Source of the DNA: JANMDS01 sp031430575
Lineage (GTDB): Bacteria > Pseudomonadota > Gammaproteobacteria > Burkholderiales > Casimicrobiaceae
Assembly (NCBI GenBank): GCA_031430575.1
Contig: JANPBT010000063.1
Span: forward strand, 1-20,149
Direction: 5' to 3'
Length of the DNA: 20,149 nt
The notes under the pieces: model-generated
Told to the model about the DNA's origin: nothing
Database searches by the model: none
Seen by the model: only the letters and a program-made list of their open reading frames with translations
Part shown: positions 13,616-20,149 of the stretch, in pieces
Layout: each line of letters begins with the position of its first letter
How positions within the stretch are numbered: position 1 is the first letter of the stretch
Made by a program: the position numbers and the translations under genes

Positions 13616-13632
13616 TACCTGCGGCGCAGATT
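13616..13632 (+). repeat. Single repeat copy 12, between nadK and the FMN dehydrogenase gene
   Basis: TACCTGCGGCGCAGATT (core 13619-13629) lies in the divergent gap between the nadK and dehydrogenase starts. Its inner flank reads ATCGGCCAAAATGGCGTTTG, a looser form of the GGC-T tract. It has no mirror arm. Confidence 0.9.
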
Positions 13633-13680
13633 ATCGGCCAAAATGGCGTTTGCTCGGTTACCTATTGAATCGCTCGCCCC

Positions 13681-14841
13681 ATGTCTGCCATCACCTGCAT
13701 TGAAGATTTGCGCCTGCTTGCTAAAGCCCGCGTACCGCGCATGTTTTATGACTACGCCGATTCCGGTAGCTGGACGGAGAGCACGTATCGCGGCAACGAA
13801 ACTGATTTGCAGAAAATAAAGTTTCGCCAGCGCGTGGCGGTCAATATGGAAGGGCGCTCGACCAAAACCCAGATGATCGGCCAAGACGTTGCCATGCCCG
13901 TGGCCATTGCGCCAACGGGCTTGACCGGCATGCAGCATGCCGACGGCGAAATTTTGGGTGCGCGCGCCGCGAAGGCATTTGGTATTCCGTTTACGCTCTC
14001 GACGATGAGCATCTGCTCCATGGAAGACGTCGCCAAAGGCACGGATCGGCATCCGTTTTGGTTTCAGGTGTATGTGTTGCGTGATCGCGAATTCATGCGC
14101 AATCTGATTGAGCGGGCAAAGGCGGCGAATTGCTCCGCGCTGGTGGTCACGCTTGATTTGCAAATTTTGGGTCAGCGTCACAAAGACATTAAAAATGGTC
14201 TCACTGCGCCGCCAAAATTAACGATTCCCAATATCATGAACATGATGACCAAGCCGCGTTGGTGCATGGGCATGCTTGGCACGCCGCGTCGTGGCTTCGG
14301 CAATATTGTTGGCCACGTCAAAGGCGTGGACGATATGAGCTCGCTTTCCGCGTGGACCGCGCAGCAATTTGACCCGACGTTAAGCTGGCAAGATGTCGAG
14401 TGGATCAAAAATCTTTGGGGCGGCAAGCTCATTTTGAAGGGTATTCAAGACCCAGAAGATGCGCGCTTGGCGGTGGAGTCAGGCGCCGATGCCTTGATCG
14501 TATCCAACCACGGCGGGCGGCAGCTTGATGGCGCGGAGACGTCTATTCGCGCGCTAGCGCAGATCGTCGCCGACGTGGGCAACAAAATTGAAGTGCATAT
14601 GGACGGCGGTATTCGCAGCGGGCAAGATGTGCTGCGCGCGACCGCCATGGGGGCAAAGGGCACATATATCGGGCGGGCGTGGCTCTACGCGCTCGGGGCA
14701 ATGGGCGGACCAGGCGTGACCAAAGCGCTCGAAGTAATTCACAAGGAGCTCGATCTTTCGATGGCGTTTTGTGGCAAGCGCAATATCAACGATGTTGATG
14801 CGTCGATTTTGCTTCCCGGGACGTTTCCGACCGCAATATAA
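13681..14841 (+). CDS. lldD: FMN-dependent alpha-hydroxy acid dehydrogenase, probable L-lactate dehydrogenase
   Basis: This family oxidises L-2-hydroxy acids with FMN. LldD feeds electrons from L-lactate to the respiratory chain at the inner membrane. The 386 residues compare with 396 in E. coli LldD. The product starts with the family pattern DLRLLAKARVPRMFYDYADS and carries the FMN-site region PVAIAPTGLTGMQHADGE. The catalytic motif SNHGGRQLDGA holds His277, followed by HMDGGIRSGQDVLRATAMGA and the FMN phosphate site KGTYIGRAWLYALGAMGG. All active-site residues expected of the family look intact. Other family members (glycolate or mandelate type) cannot be excluded from sequence alone, and no lactate permease or lldR is adjacent. 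No ribosome site precedes the ATG. Confidence 0.88.
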   Translation: MSAITCIEDLRLLAKARVPRMFYDYADSGSWTESTYRGNETDLQKIKFRQRVAVNMEGRSTKTQMIGQDVAMPVAIAPTGLTGMQHADGEILGARAAKAFGIPFTLSTMSICSMEDVAKGTDRHPFWFQVYVLRDREFMRNLIERAKAANCSALVVTLDLQILGQRHKDIKNGLTAPPKLTIPNIMNMMTKPRWCMGMLGTPRRGFGNIVGHVKGVDDMSSLSAWTAQQFDPTLSWQDVEWIKNLWGGKLILKGIQDPEDARLAVESGADALIVSNHGGRQLDGAETSIRALAQIVADVGNKIEVHMDGGIRSGQDVLRATAMGAKGTYIGRAWLYALGAMGGPGVTKALEVIHKELDLSMAFCGKRNINDVDASILLPGTFPTAI

Positions 14842-14917
14842 AAATACCTGCGGCGCAGATTTGCGTGTTTTTGGCAAAAAAATCACTGAAAATGCGGCCA
14901 ATCTGCGCCGCAGGTAT
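14842..14917. repeat. Inverted repeat pair (copies 13 and 14) filling a convergent gap
   Basis: The left arm is at 14842-14862 (core 14848-14858) and the right arm at 14900-14917 (core 14903-14913). The inner flanks are TTGCGTGTTTTTGGC on the left and GGCCGCATTTTCAG (complement) on the right. The dehydrogenase stop ends at 14841 and the phasin-like stop begins at 14920, so the pair occupies essentially the whole space. It is well placed as a two-way terminator. Confidence 0.9.
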
Positions 14918-14919
14918 GG

Positions 14920-15330
14920 CTAGCGGGCTTTACGGGTCCGCAATCGTTTCGCGTTTGAGACTGCTTTTGCATGTACTGGCGTTAGCCCGGCGGCCATCAC
15001 GCTCGCCCCAGTGTTGGACAATTCGTGAATCATCGATACCGCAGGCGCGGTTTTGCCAAAAGCCGCAGAAATCGTAGCTCCGGGCAATCGTTTTGCAAAC
15101 TGCATTTGCGATCGGATTGAAGTGGACCACATGGCGGTCCACGACTCAAAAAAAGCCTGCACTTTTTCATGGCCCATTTGGGCAAATTCGCGCTGATCTG
15201 CGGCGCTGGGCATCATTCCCGCGGCGCCCATTTGCGCCATACGTTGCGCCACGACTTGCGGCGCAGCGATGGAAAGTTCAAGGGATTTTGTCGCGATTTG
15301 CGCGGTGATCGTGCGGTACTTTTGGGTCAT
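14920..15330 (-). CDS. Phasin-like, polyhydroxyalkanoate-granule-associated protein
   Basis: This is a 136-residue helical cytoplasmic protein. The stretch PSAADQREFAQMGHEKVQAF (then FESWTAMW) resembles, from memory, the REFALMGQEKVEA-type signature of small phasins of Betaproteobacteria that coat polyhydroxyalkanoate granules. No Cys or membrane segment is present, and the C-terminus is basic (NAKRLRTRKAR). No PHA synthase or depolymerase gene is in the window. A near-copy of the repeat (15256-15266, one base off the core) is read as AAPQV near residue 24. The assignment rests on one motif and general character; a generic helical protein is the alternative. Confidence 0.6.
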   Translation of the reverse strand: MTQKYRTITAQIATKSLELSIAAPQVVAQRMAQMGAAGMMPSAADQREFAQMGHEKVQAFFESWTAMWSTSIRSQMQFAKRLPGATISAAFGKTAPAVSMIHELSNTGASVMAAGLTPVHAKAVSNAKRLRTRKAR

Positions 15331-15687
15331 TGCATTATTGTGCGTGACTTTTCACGCCAGAACGAACGCAAACTGATCTTTCCGACAGAAGGAAAGCCGA
15401 GTCGATGCCTTGCGTGCGCGCACTGACGCACGCTTGAAATCTAAGGCATTTTGAAGGGTGCGTGACGAAATTGTGTCAATAAAAACGTAACCTATTGAAA
15501 AACAAAGACATTTTGTAATCAGAAGTGAAAATGCTCAACGATGACGTTAGTCGGGCGTATTGATATGGATACGTCCTGTTACGGCGAAATGAGCTTTTTT
15601 CGTAAACATTGATTAAAAATATCTATAATGGATACTATCTCGACGAATCTTTGCGCTCAACGTTTTTCTGCACATCAACCCAGATAA
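15331..15687. other. 357-base intergenic region before the GGDEF gene
   Basis: No gene is seen here. The left part holds two small hairpins: CTTTCC/GGAAAG near 15379-15397, and GCGTGCG-(8)-CGCACGC at 15412-15433. From about 15440 the sequence is AT-rich. It carries the GGDEF-gene promoter near 15624. Its composition differs from the flanking genes. A small RNA is possible but nothing supports one directly. Confidence 0.4.
15624..15629 (+). promoter_or_regulatory. Perfect -10 box upstream of the GGDEF gene
   Basis: TATAAT matches the sigma-70 -10 consensus exactly. The region 17 bases upstream (CGTAAA) is a poor -35, so an activator or another sigma factor may be needed. It would give a leader of about 50 bases to the TTG start or about 95 to the ATG. 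Confidence 0.5.
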
Positions 15688-17340
15688 TTGAATCTCGCTA
15701 CATCCCTTGCTGATTCTCACGCGACGCCACTGATGGCGTCCGGCACGTCCGCCAACGAAAGTTTCGATGCGACAGGCGCGGTCGCGCGGGCGAGAAATTT
15801 CCTGCGACTGGGCGAGAGCGCAAAAGCGCAGATCTTACTCACGCAAGCCCGTGGCTCGGCGCGGGCGCACGGCGACACTGCGGCGGAGTGTTTAGCAATC
15901 GCAGTCAGCGCAACGCTATCGATGCGCGCGGGCGATTACGAATCAGCCGCTGCGCTCGGTGAAGAGGCGCTTTTAATGGCCGGACCATTTACCAACCCGA
16001 GCGCGTCATGCGAAGCGTGCCTCACGCTGTGCATGGTGTATTCCGAGATCGGGCTGGTTGAAGATGCCATTCGGATGGCAGAAGACGCACGTACCTTCGC
16101 GCAGTTGGCGAACGACCAATCCCTCTTGTCGTGGGCGTACACCAGGATCGGCGATGCCTTATTGCTGAAACAGATTTTGTTTGGTGTGCCTACGCTAAGC
16201 CGCTGCATACGCAACTATGGTGTCGCCCGGCGGATCGCCCGCAAAATTGGCGAGAGTGAGCCGCTCATCGCCGCGCTCAACAATTTAATGCGCGCAGTCG
16301 TTGAAACGCCGAAAGCGGGCCATGATTTGGTGCCCGCGGTAACGCGACGCGCGCTGCGATTGGCGCTTCGCGCTGGAGAGCTCGCCATGGCGGAATTGCA
16401 GCGCTCAGGCCACGAGATGGCGCGACGGGTTGTAGAGCCCAATTACGGCGCAATATTGTGCAAAAACGGGCGCTTCGAGCAGGGTCGGCAGACGCTCAAT
16501 TCAGTTTTGCAATGGCGCAAGGATGCGCACGGGGTTGCCGATAACTACACCTTATTGCGCCTGGGGATGGCAGAGATTGCGGTAGGGCGTGTCTCAGAAG
16601 GTGTTGCCCACTTGAAGGAGGCTTTGGCTATTGGTAGCGTCACTACTGATTGGCCGGCCGTGGTGATGATCCGCCAAAAGCTCAGTGTGATCGCAAAAGC
16701 CCGGGGAGATTTAAACGAAACGCTGAATCAATTTGAGCTGCTTGAGTATGATCGGCGACGGCAGTTTCTGGCGCAAGAAAAGATGCGGCTCGCGATTGAT
16801 TCCCGATTGCGCCATCTGCGCGAAGCGCTTTGGACCGCGGCGCAAGCGCGTGTTGATGCAGAAACAGATGCGCTAACCAGTGTCTTAAACCGCCGCGGTT
16901 TCACGGTCAGCCTCGCCACTGCGATTGCGCTGGCGCAAGCCCAGGATCGACCCTACGCGATTGCGATGATCGATATTGATTTCTTTAAAAACATCAATGA
17001 TCGGTATGGCCATCTCGTTGGCGATCGGGTGCTCAAGAGGGTCGCACTCGCACTCAAAGAGAATTGCCGAGACAAAGATTTACTCGGGCGCTATGGTGGC
17101 GATGAATTCGTACTCGGTGTGGCGGGCGCGAGTAAAGAAGCGTTTTCCGCACGCTGTGAGGATCTGCGCGTTGCCGTCGAGCAGATCGATTTTGAGACCT
17201 TGGGCTTAAGCGCCCGGGTTTCAATCAGCATCGGTATCAGCGATACGTCGGAAGCAAGCGAGATGACCTCACTTTTAGCCGTTGCCGATCAACGGCTCTA
17301 TGATGCCAAACGTGGCGGGCGCAATCGCGTCGAGCGGTAG
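15688..17340 (+). CDS. Diguanylate cyclase with TPR-like N-terminal region
   Basis: The C-terminal GGDEF domain (about 385-550) makes cyclic di-GMP from two GTP. The active-site GGDEF is at 470-474 and the Mg-site IDIDFFKNINDRYGHLVGDR is upstream, so the enzyme looks active. RDKD at 461-464, five residues before GGDEF, is an intact I-site for product inhibition. The N-terminal 370 residues are helical repeats of TPR style (SLLSWAYTRIGDALLLKQ, RQTLNSVLQWRKDAHG, LLRLGMAEIAVGRVSEGVAH). A coiled linker (about 350-385) leads to the GGDEF domain. No signal peptide or membrane segment is present, so it is cytoplasmic and probably senses a partner protein or ligand through the repeats. The start is uncertain: TTG 15688 or ATG 15733; neither has a good ribosome site. 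No EAL domain or receptor gene is adjacent. Confidence 0.92.
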   Translation: MNLATSLADSHATPLMASGTSANESFDATGAVARARNFLRLGESAKAQILLTQARGSARAHGDTAAECLAIAVSATLSMRAGDYESAAALGEEALLMAGPFTNPSASCEACLTLCMVYSEIGLVEDAIRMAEDARTFAQLANDQSLLSWAYTRIGDALLLKQILFGVPTLSRCIRNYGVARRIARKIGESEPLIAALNNLMRAVVETPKAGHDLVPAVTRRALRLALRAGELAMAELQRSGHEMARRVVEPNYGAILCKNGRFEQGRQTLNSVLQWRKDAHGVADNYTLLRLGMAEIAVGRVSEGVAHLKEALAIGSVTTDWPAVVMIRQKLSVIAKARGDLNETLNQFELLEYDRRRQFLAQEKMRLAIDSRLRHLREALWTAAQARVDAETDALTSVLNRRGFTVSLATAIALAQAQDRPYAIAMIDIDFFKNINDRYGHLVGDRVLKRVALALKENCRDKDLLGRYGGDEFVLGVAGASKEAFSARCEDLRVAVEQIDFETLGLSARVSISIGISDTSEASEMTSLLAVADQRLYDAKRGGRNRVER

Positions 17341-17440
17341 GTGCAGCGTGATGCAATCGTTCAAATCGTCAGGCCAATCGCGCCGCAAAACGCTGCCTCG
17401 TCTGGCGGGTTGTGATTTCCCCCAACGTGCTTACCGCAAA

Positions 17441-18619
17441 CTAAAGCGCAGCTAGTCGCCAGAGCGAAGTAACTTCTGCAGCGCGCGCCGCATAAAGCGG
17501 ATCGTTTGCGTCAGCCGCTTTCGGGTGTGTTGCGCGCGTGCCCTCACACGACACGACGCGTAAACCTGCATCGGTAATGGCCTGCACCAGCATCTCGCGG
17601 GTGCGCAGCCCAAGGTGCTCCGCGAAATCAGACAAGATAAGCCAACCTTCGCCATTGGGATTGAGATGGGCAGCCAAGCCGCTTATAAAGCTCTTCAGCA
17701 TGTGATTATTTTCATCGTAAATCGTGCGCTCGATTGGCGCGCTGGGCGTGGCGGGTAGCCATGGCGGATTGCACACGATGAGATCGGCCTGGCCTTCGGG
17801 GAACATATCGGCAGCGATGACGAAGACTTTTTTCGTCAAATCGAGCCGCACAATATTTTCTTTTGCGCAGGCAATCGCCCGAGCGTCGCAATCGGTGGCG
17901 ATCACCCGCGAAACGCCACGCCGAGCGAGGATCGCAGCGAGCACACCCGTGCCGGTACCAATGTCAAACGCAACCAACGGCGCGCGCGTTGATCCTGGCA
18001 ACCGCGCGCCCGCGACGAGCGCGATGTACTCACCGCGCACTGGCGAAAACACGCCGTAAGCGGGGTAAATGCGGTTGTTAGGCGCAGGCCCGAGCGCGGG
18101 CACTTCGATCCCTTTTTGCTGCCATTCGTAAGCGCTGCTCACACCCAACAATTCGCGCAGGGATACCGCAATATCTCGCTTGCCTGGGTCTGCAGCGCCC
18201 CAAGCGTGGGTGCACGCAGCCCGAACATCTGGCGCGCGCGGATGTGAGATCGCGTAGTCGCCGCTGAGGCGCACGATCAGTGCGCTTAAGATGCCCGCGC
18301 GCCTGCGCTGCAACGCGCGATGGGCATTAAAGGCGTTGAATGCCGAATCGGTCGTCGGTGCTTTTTTAGCAGAACGCGGCTTATCGGCGCGTCGCGTCAT
18401 CGCTTGCAGGAGCTGGCGCGCATTGTGAAAACCCCCCTGCCAAAGCAAGGCAGTGCCGTTGCTCGCCAGCCGATACGCGACATCCGCTGGCATCGTGTCG
18501 TCGATCACGGTCACGCGGGTTGGCGGTGGCGTGCCACGCTCGCAATGCCATTGCGCTTGCTGAGATTGCCCAGCATGAGTCCATTGCAGCGTGGGCGTTT
18601 TAGCGCGTTCGGTAGGCAT
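17441..18619 (-). CDS. Class I SAM-dependent methyltransferase (NPPW type)
   Basis: A Rossmann-fold methyltransferase of 392 residues when started at the ATG at 18619. Motif I FDIGTGTGVLAAILA is near 217-231, then the acidic strand end VIATDCDARAIACAKENI. NPPW is at 284-287, the (N/D)PP(Y/W) signature of enzymes that methylate nitrogen in proteins, RNA or DNA (as in PrmC or RsmC relatives). The N-terminal 200 residues are less typical and may bind the substrate. The substrate is unknown. The frame is open to 18757, but those 46 extra residues run through a repeat pair (reading GIPAAQ and NLRRRY), so I exclude them. It converges on the GGDEF gene and is divergent from hrcA. Confidence 0.85.
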   Translation of the reverse strand: MPTERAKTPTLQWTHAGQSQQAQWHCERGTPPPTRVTVIDDTMPADVAYRLASNGTALLWQGGFHNARQLLQAMTRRADKPRSAKKAPTTDSAFNAFNAHRALQRRRAGILSALIVRLSGDYAISHPRAPDVRAACTHAWGAADPGKRDIAVSLRELLGVSSAYEWQQKGIEVPALGPAPNNRIYPAYGVFSPVRGEYIALVAGARLPGSTRAPLVAFDIGTGTGVLAAILARRGVSRVIATDCDARAIACAKENIVRLDLTKKVFVIAADMFPEGQADLIVCNPPWLPATPSAPIERTIYDENNHMLKSFISGLAAHLNPNGEGWLILSDFAEHLGLRTREMLVQAITDAGLRVVSCEGTRATHPKAADANDPLYAARAAEVTSLWRLAAL

Positions 18620-18651
18620 CAGGTTTGCGCTTATTGGATTGGGTATCGCTT

Positions 18652-18706
18652 TATACCTGCGGCGCAGATTTGGCCTGAAAAACGCCCCATTCTGCGCCGC
18701 AGGTAT
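18652..18706. repeat. Inverted repeat pair (copies 15 and 16) between divergent genes
   Basis: The left arm is at 18652-18671 (core 18657-18667) and the right arm at 18689-18706 (core 18692-18702), with only 17 bases between. This is the shortest spacer of the four regular pairs. The inner flank on the complement reads ATGGGGCGTTTTTCAGGCC. The pair lies between the methyltransferase start (18619) and the hrcA start (18764), so it is in a promoter region. All frames through it stay open, which lengthens open reading frames on both sides. Confidence 0.9.
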
Positions 18707-18751
18707 GCCCCGTTTTTTTTCTCGAAACCAGCGACGACACATTGCGCAGGC

Positions 18752-18757
18752 TATCAT
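18752..18757 (+). promoter_or_regulatory. -10-like hexamer abutting hrcA start
   Basis: TATCAT ends 6 bases before the hrcA ATG at 18764, with no ribosome site in GCGCCA. It matches the pattern at uvrB, marC and recN. No CIRCE inverted repeat is seen here, so autoregulation of hrcA is not supported. Confidence 0.4.
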
Positions 18758-18763
18758 GCGCCA

Positions 18764-19795
18764 ATGGATGATCGGGCACGCCTTTTACTCAAGCTCATCG
18801 TGGAGCGTTACATTTCGGATGGCGAGCCGATTGGTTCGCGCACGCTATCGAAGTCGTCGGGCTTAGAGCTTTCACCCGCGTCGATCCGCAATGTCATGGC
18901 TGATCTCGAAGAGCAGGGCTTTATCGCCAGCCCCCACACCTCCGCGGGGCGGGTACCAACGGCGCGTGGTTACCGCATGTTCGTTGATAGTTTGATCGTT
19001 ACCCAACCCATGGAGTTGCTGGCCATTGCGCAGGTAAAAGAAGAGTTTCGCGCCGCGATGCAGCCGCAGCAAACGGTCAACGCCGCCGCCAAAATGCTCT
19101 CAGAGCTTTCGGCGTTTGCGGGCGTGGTCGCCACACCCAAGCGTGAAGCGGTGTTCCGGCAACTAGAGTTTGTGCGCTTGGCCGATAAGCGGATTCTGCT
19201 CATTATTGTCACGCCCGATGGTGATGTTCAAAACCGGGTGCTCATTACCGAGCGCGTGTATTCGTCGTCGCAATTAGTTGAAGCGGCCAATTTTTTGAAT
19301 TCTCATTACGCGGGGCGCACCATGACTGAGATCCGCGCGCGTTTGGGCGACGAAATGCGACAACTGCGCGAAGACGTGACCGCGCTCATGGCCGCAGCGG
19401 TCGAGGCGGGTGGCGAAGCGCTGCATGCTTCGGGCAGCGAATCGGTCGTGCTCTCGGGGGAGCGTAAATTATTTACCACCCACGATTTGACCGGCAACAT
19501 GAGTACCGTGCGCCGCTTATTTGATTTGTTTGAGCAAAAAAGCCAAATCGCCCACTTGCTCGATATTGCGCAACATTCGGAAGGTGTGCAGATTTTTATT
19601 GGTGGTGAATCTGGCGTATCGGCGTTAGATGAGCTTTCTATCGTCACCGCGCCGTATACCGTCAATGGTCATGTTGTCGGCACGCTGGGGGTCATCGGGC
19701 CCACGCGCATGGCCTACGAGCGCGTGATTCCGATTGTGGATATCACAGCGAAACTGCTTTCGGGCGCGCTCTCGATGCAAAGCGCGAGTCAGTAG
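18764..19795 (+). CDS. hrcA: Heat-inducible transcription repressor HrcA
   Basis: HrcA binds the CIRCE operator of groES-groEL and dnaK operons and represses them, with GroEL helping it fold. The 343-residue product starts MDDRARLLLKLIVERYISDG, as in Betaproteobacteria. The winged-helix N-terminus (1-75) carries IGSRTLSKSSGLELSPASIR and the wing SPHTSAGRVPTARGYRMFVD. The C-terminal GAF-like domain contains IFIGGESG and the closing GVIGPTRMAYERVIPIVDIT. An in-frame upstream start at 18320 would add 148 residues, but these are methyltransferase antisense and repeat sequence, so I reject it. Heat-shock targets are outside the window. recN and nadK, which I recall as frequent neighbours, lie several kb to the left. 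Confidence 0.96.
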   Translation: MDDRARLLLKLIVERYISDGEPIGSRTLSKSSGLELSPASIRNVMADLEEQGFIASPHTSAGRVPTARGYRMFVDSLIVTQPMELLAIAQVKEEFRAAMQPQQTVNAAAKMLSELSAFAGVVATPKREAVFRQLEFVRLADKRILLIIVTPDGDVQNRVLITERVYSSSQLVEAANFLNSHYAGRTMTEIRARLGDEMRQLREDVTALMAAAVEAGGEALHASGSESVVLSGERKLFTTHDLTGNMSTVRRLFDLFEQKSQIAHLLDIAQHSEGVQIFIGGESGVSALDELSIVTAPYTVNGHVVGTLGVIGPTRMAYERVIPIVDITAKLLSGALSMQSASQ

Positions 19796-19995
19796 CCGTT
19801 CGCATCGTCATACCTGCGGCGCAGATTTGGCAACGAAAGTATGATCCACGCGCTTTTTCAAACTTAGAGCGCAATTTTCATTTGATTTAGTCGTGATGTT
19901 GTTGAAACCGCGGTGATAAAAAATTGAAGCTAACATTTCAATCTGTTAGAAGTTGATACCAAGTTTTTCATTAATGTATGGTTCTAGTCATTTAT
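19796..19995. other. 200-base gap between hrcA and the transposase end
   Basis: Apart from repeat copy 17 the stretch is AT-rich and holds no gene that I can support. CTAACA (19930-19935) and TGTTAG (19944-19949) form a small inverted repeat, without a T tract. The boundary of the insertion element must lie here or to the left of the transposase stop, but I could not identify its terminal repeat or a target duplication because the other end is outside the window. Confidence 0.4.
19810..19828 (+). repeat. Single repeat copy 17, after the hrcA stop
   Basis: ATACCTGCGGCGCAGATTT (core 19814-19824) matches the full consensus and starts 15 bases past the hrcA stop, followed by GGCAACG. No partner arm is visible; one may have been lost when the insertion element arrived. 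Confidence 0.9.
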
Positions 19996-20149
19996 CTAGA
20001 CAGAAGCACCCTCTGAAGCTTGATGATCCAGGCGTTCATGGTCGGCTGGGGATACCCAGCCGTTGGTCGAGTGCCTGCGAACTCGGTTGTAATAGCCCTC
20101 GATGTACTCAAATACGATTGCTCGGGTTTGCTCTCGATCGCTTAGCGGC
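19996..20149 (-). mobile_element. IS3-family transposase OrfB, C-terminal 50 residues
   Basis: From the right edge the minus strand reads without interruption to a TAG at 19998-19996. It includes TRAIVFEYIEGYYNRVRRHS and TNGWVSPADHERLDHQ. This is the typical end of IS3-family OrfB integrases (pattern FEYIE-YNR-RRHS-G-SP), just after the DDE catalytic domain. The catalytic Glu lies upstream, outside the window. OrfB is normally made by a -1 frameshift from OrfA. Whether the element is complete cannot be seen. The last residues (LDHQASEGASV) look like a natural C-terminus. Confidence 0.85.

Noticed and set aside
15254..15266. Repeat-like ACTTGCGGCGCAG in the phasin-like gene
   Set aside because: One mismatch in the core and no flank conservation, so not counted, though its reading AAPQV resembles the hydrolase copy SAPQV.
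18320..18763. 148-residue N-terminal extension of HrcA
   Set aside because: It is antisense to the methyltransferase and passes through the repeat pair; HrcA homologs begin at MDDRAR.

Overview
The window looks like chromosome of a member of the Betaproteobacteria. The evidence is the sequence style of UvrB, RecN, NAD kinase and HrcA, a PsiF-repeat protein, and a phasin-like protein of the kind tied to polyhydroxyalkanoate granules. Base composition looks moderately GC-rich (judged by eye, not counted). No tRNA, rRNA, CRISPR array or prophage was seen. Genus cannot be set from this window.

Layout from left to right. A truncated unknown gene runs off the left edge on the minus strand, behind a good sigma-54 promoter candidate. 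uvrB (excision repair) follows, then an unrecognised 161-residue protein. A two-gene operon encodes a MarC-family membrane protein and a low-molecular-weight tyrosine phosphatase, and a TetA-like MFS exporter comes next. On the minus strand lies an enoyl-CoA hydratase/3-hydroxyisobutyryl-CoA hydrolase gene. A secreted Cys-rich orphan protein sits in a patch of different base use. recN (minus) is divergent from a small PsiF-type periplasmic protein, which converges on a TonB-dependent receptor (minus). nadK (minus) is divergent from an LldD-type FMN dehydrogenase, which converges on a phasin-like gene (minus). A TPR-like/GGDEF diguanylate cyclase converges on an N-methyltransferase-like gene (minus), which is divergent from hrcA. 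The right edge holds the C-terminus of an IS3-family transposase.

The strongest signal that the genes do not explain is a short repeat with consensus ATACCTGCGGCGCAGATT. Its 11-base core (CTGCGGCGCAG or its complement) occurs 17 times exactly, 9 in one orientation and 8 in the other. Four pairs are inverted, always with the ATACC ends outward, and sit in convergent or divergent intergenic gaps. Four copies lie inside coding sequence (three in the hydrolase gene, one in recN) and are read differently from copy to copy. Intergenic copies often continue inward into a GGGC-TTTTT-like tract. The pattern fits either a REP/REPIN family or a DNA-uptake-sequence-like motif; the window alone cannot decide.

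A second pattern concerns gene starts. Several genes that begin a transcription unit (uvrB, marC, recN, nadK, hrcA, the Cys-rich gene) have a -10-like hexamer ending only 6 to 9 bases before the ATG and no Shine-Dalgarno sequence. The operon-internal phosphatase gene does have one (AGGA). This suggests common leaderless transcription. recN, nadK and hrcA, which I recall as frequent neighbours in Betaproteobacteria, are all present but separated by unrelated genes.
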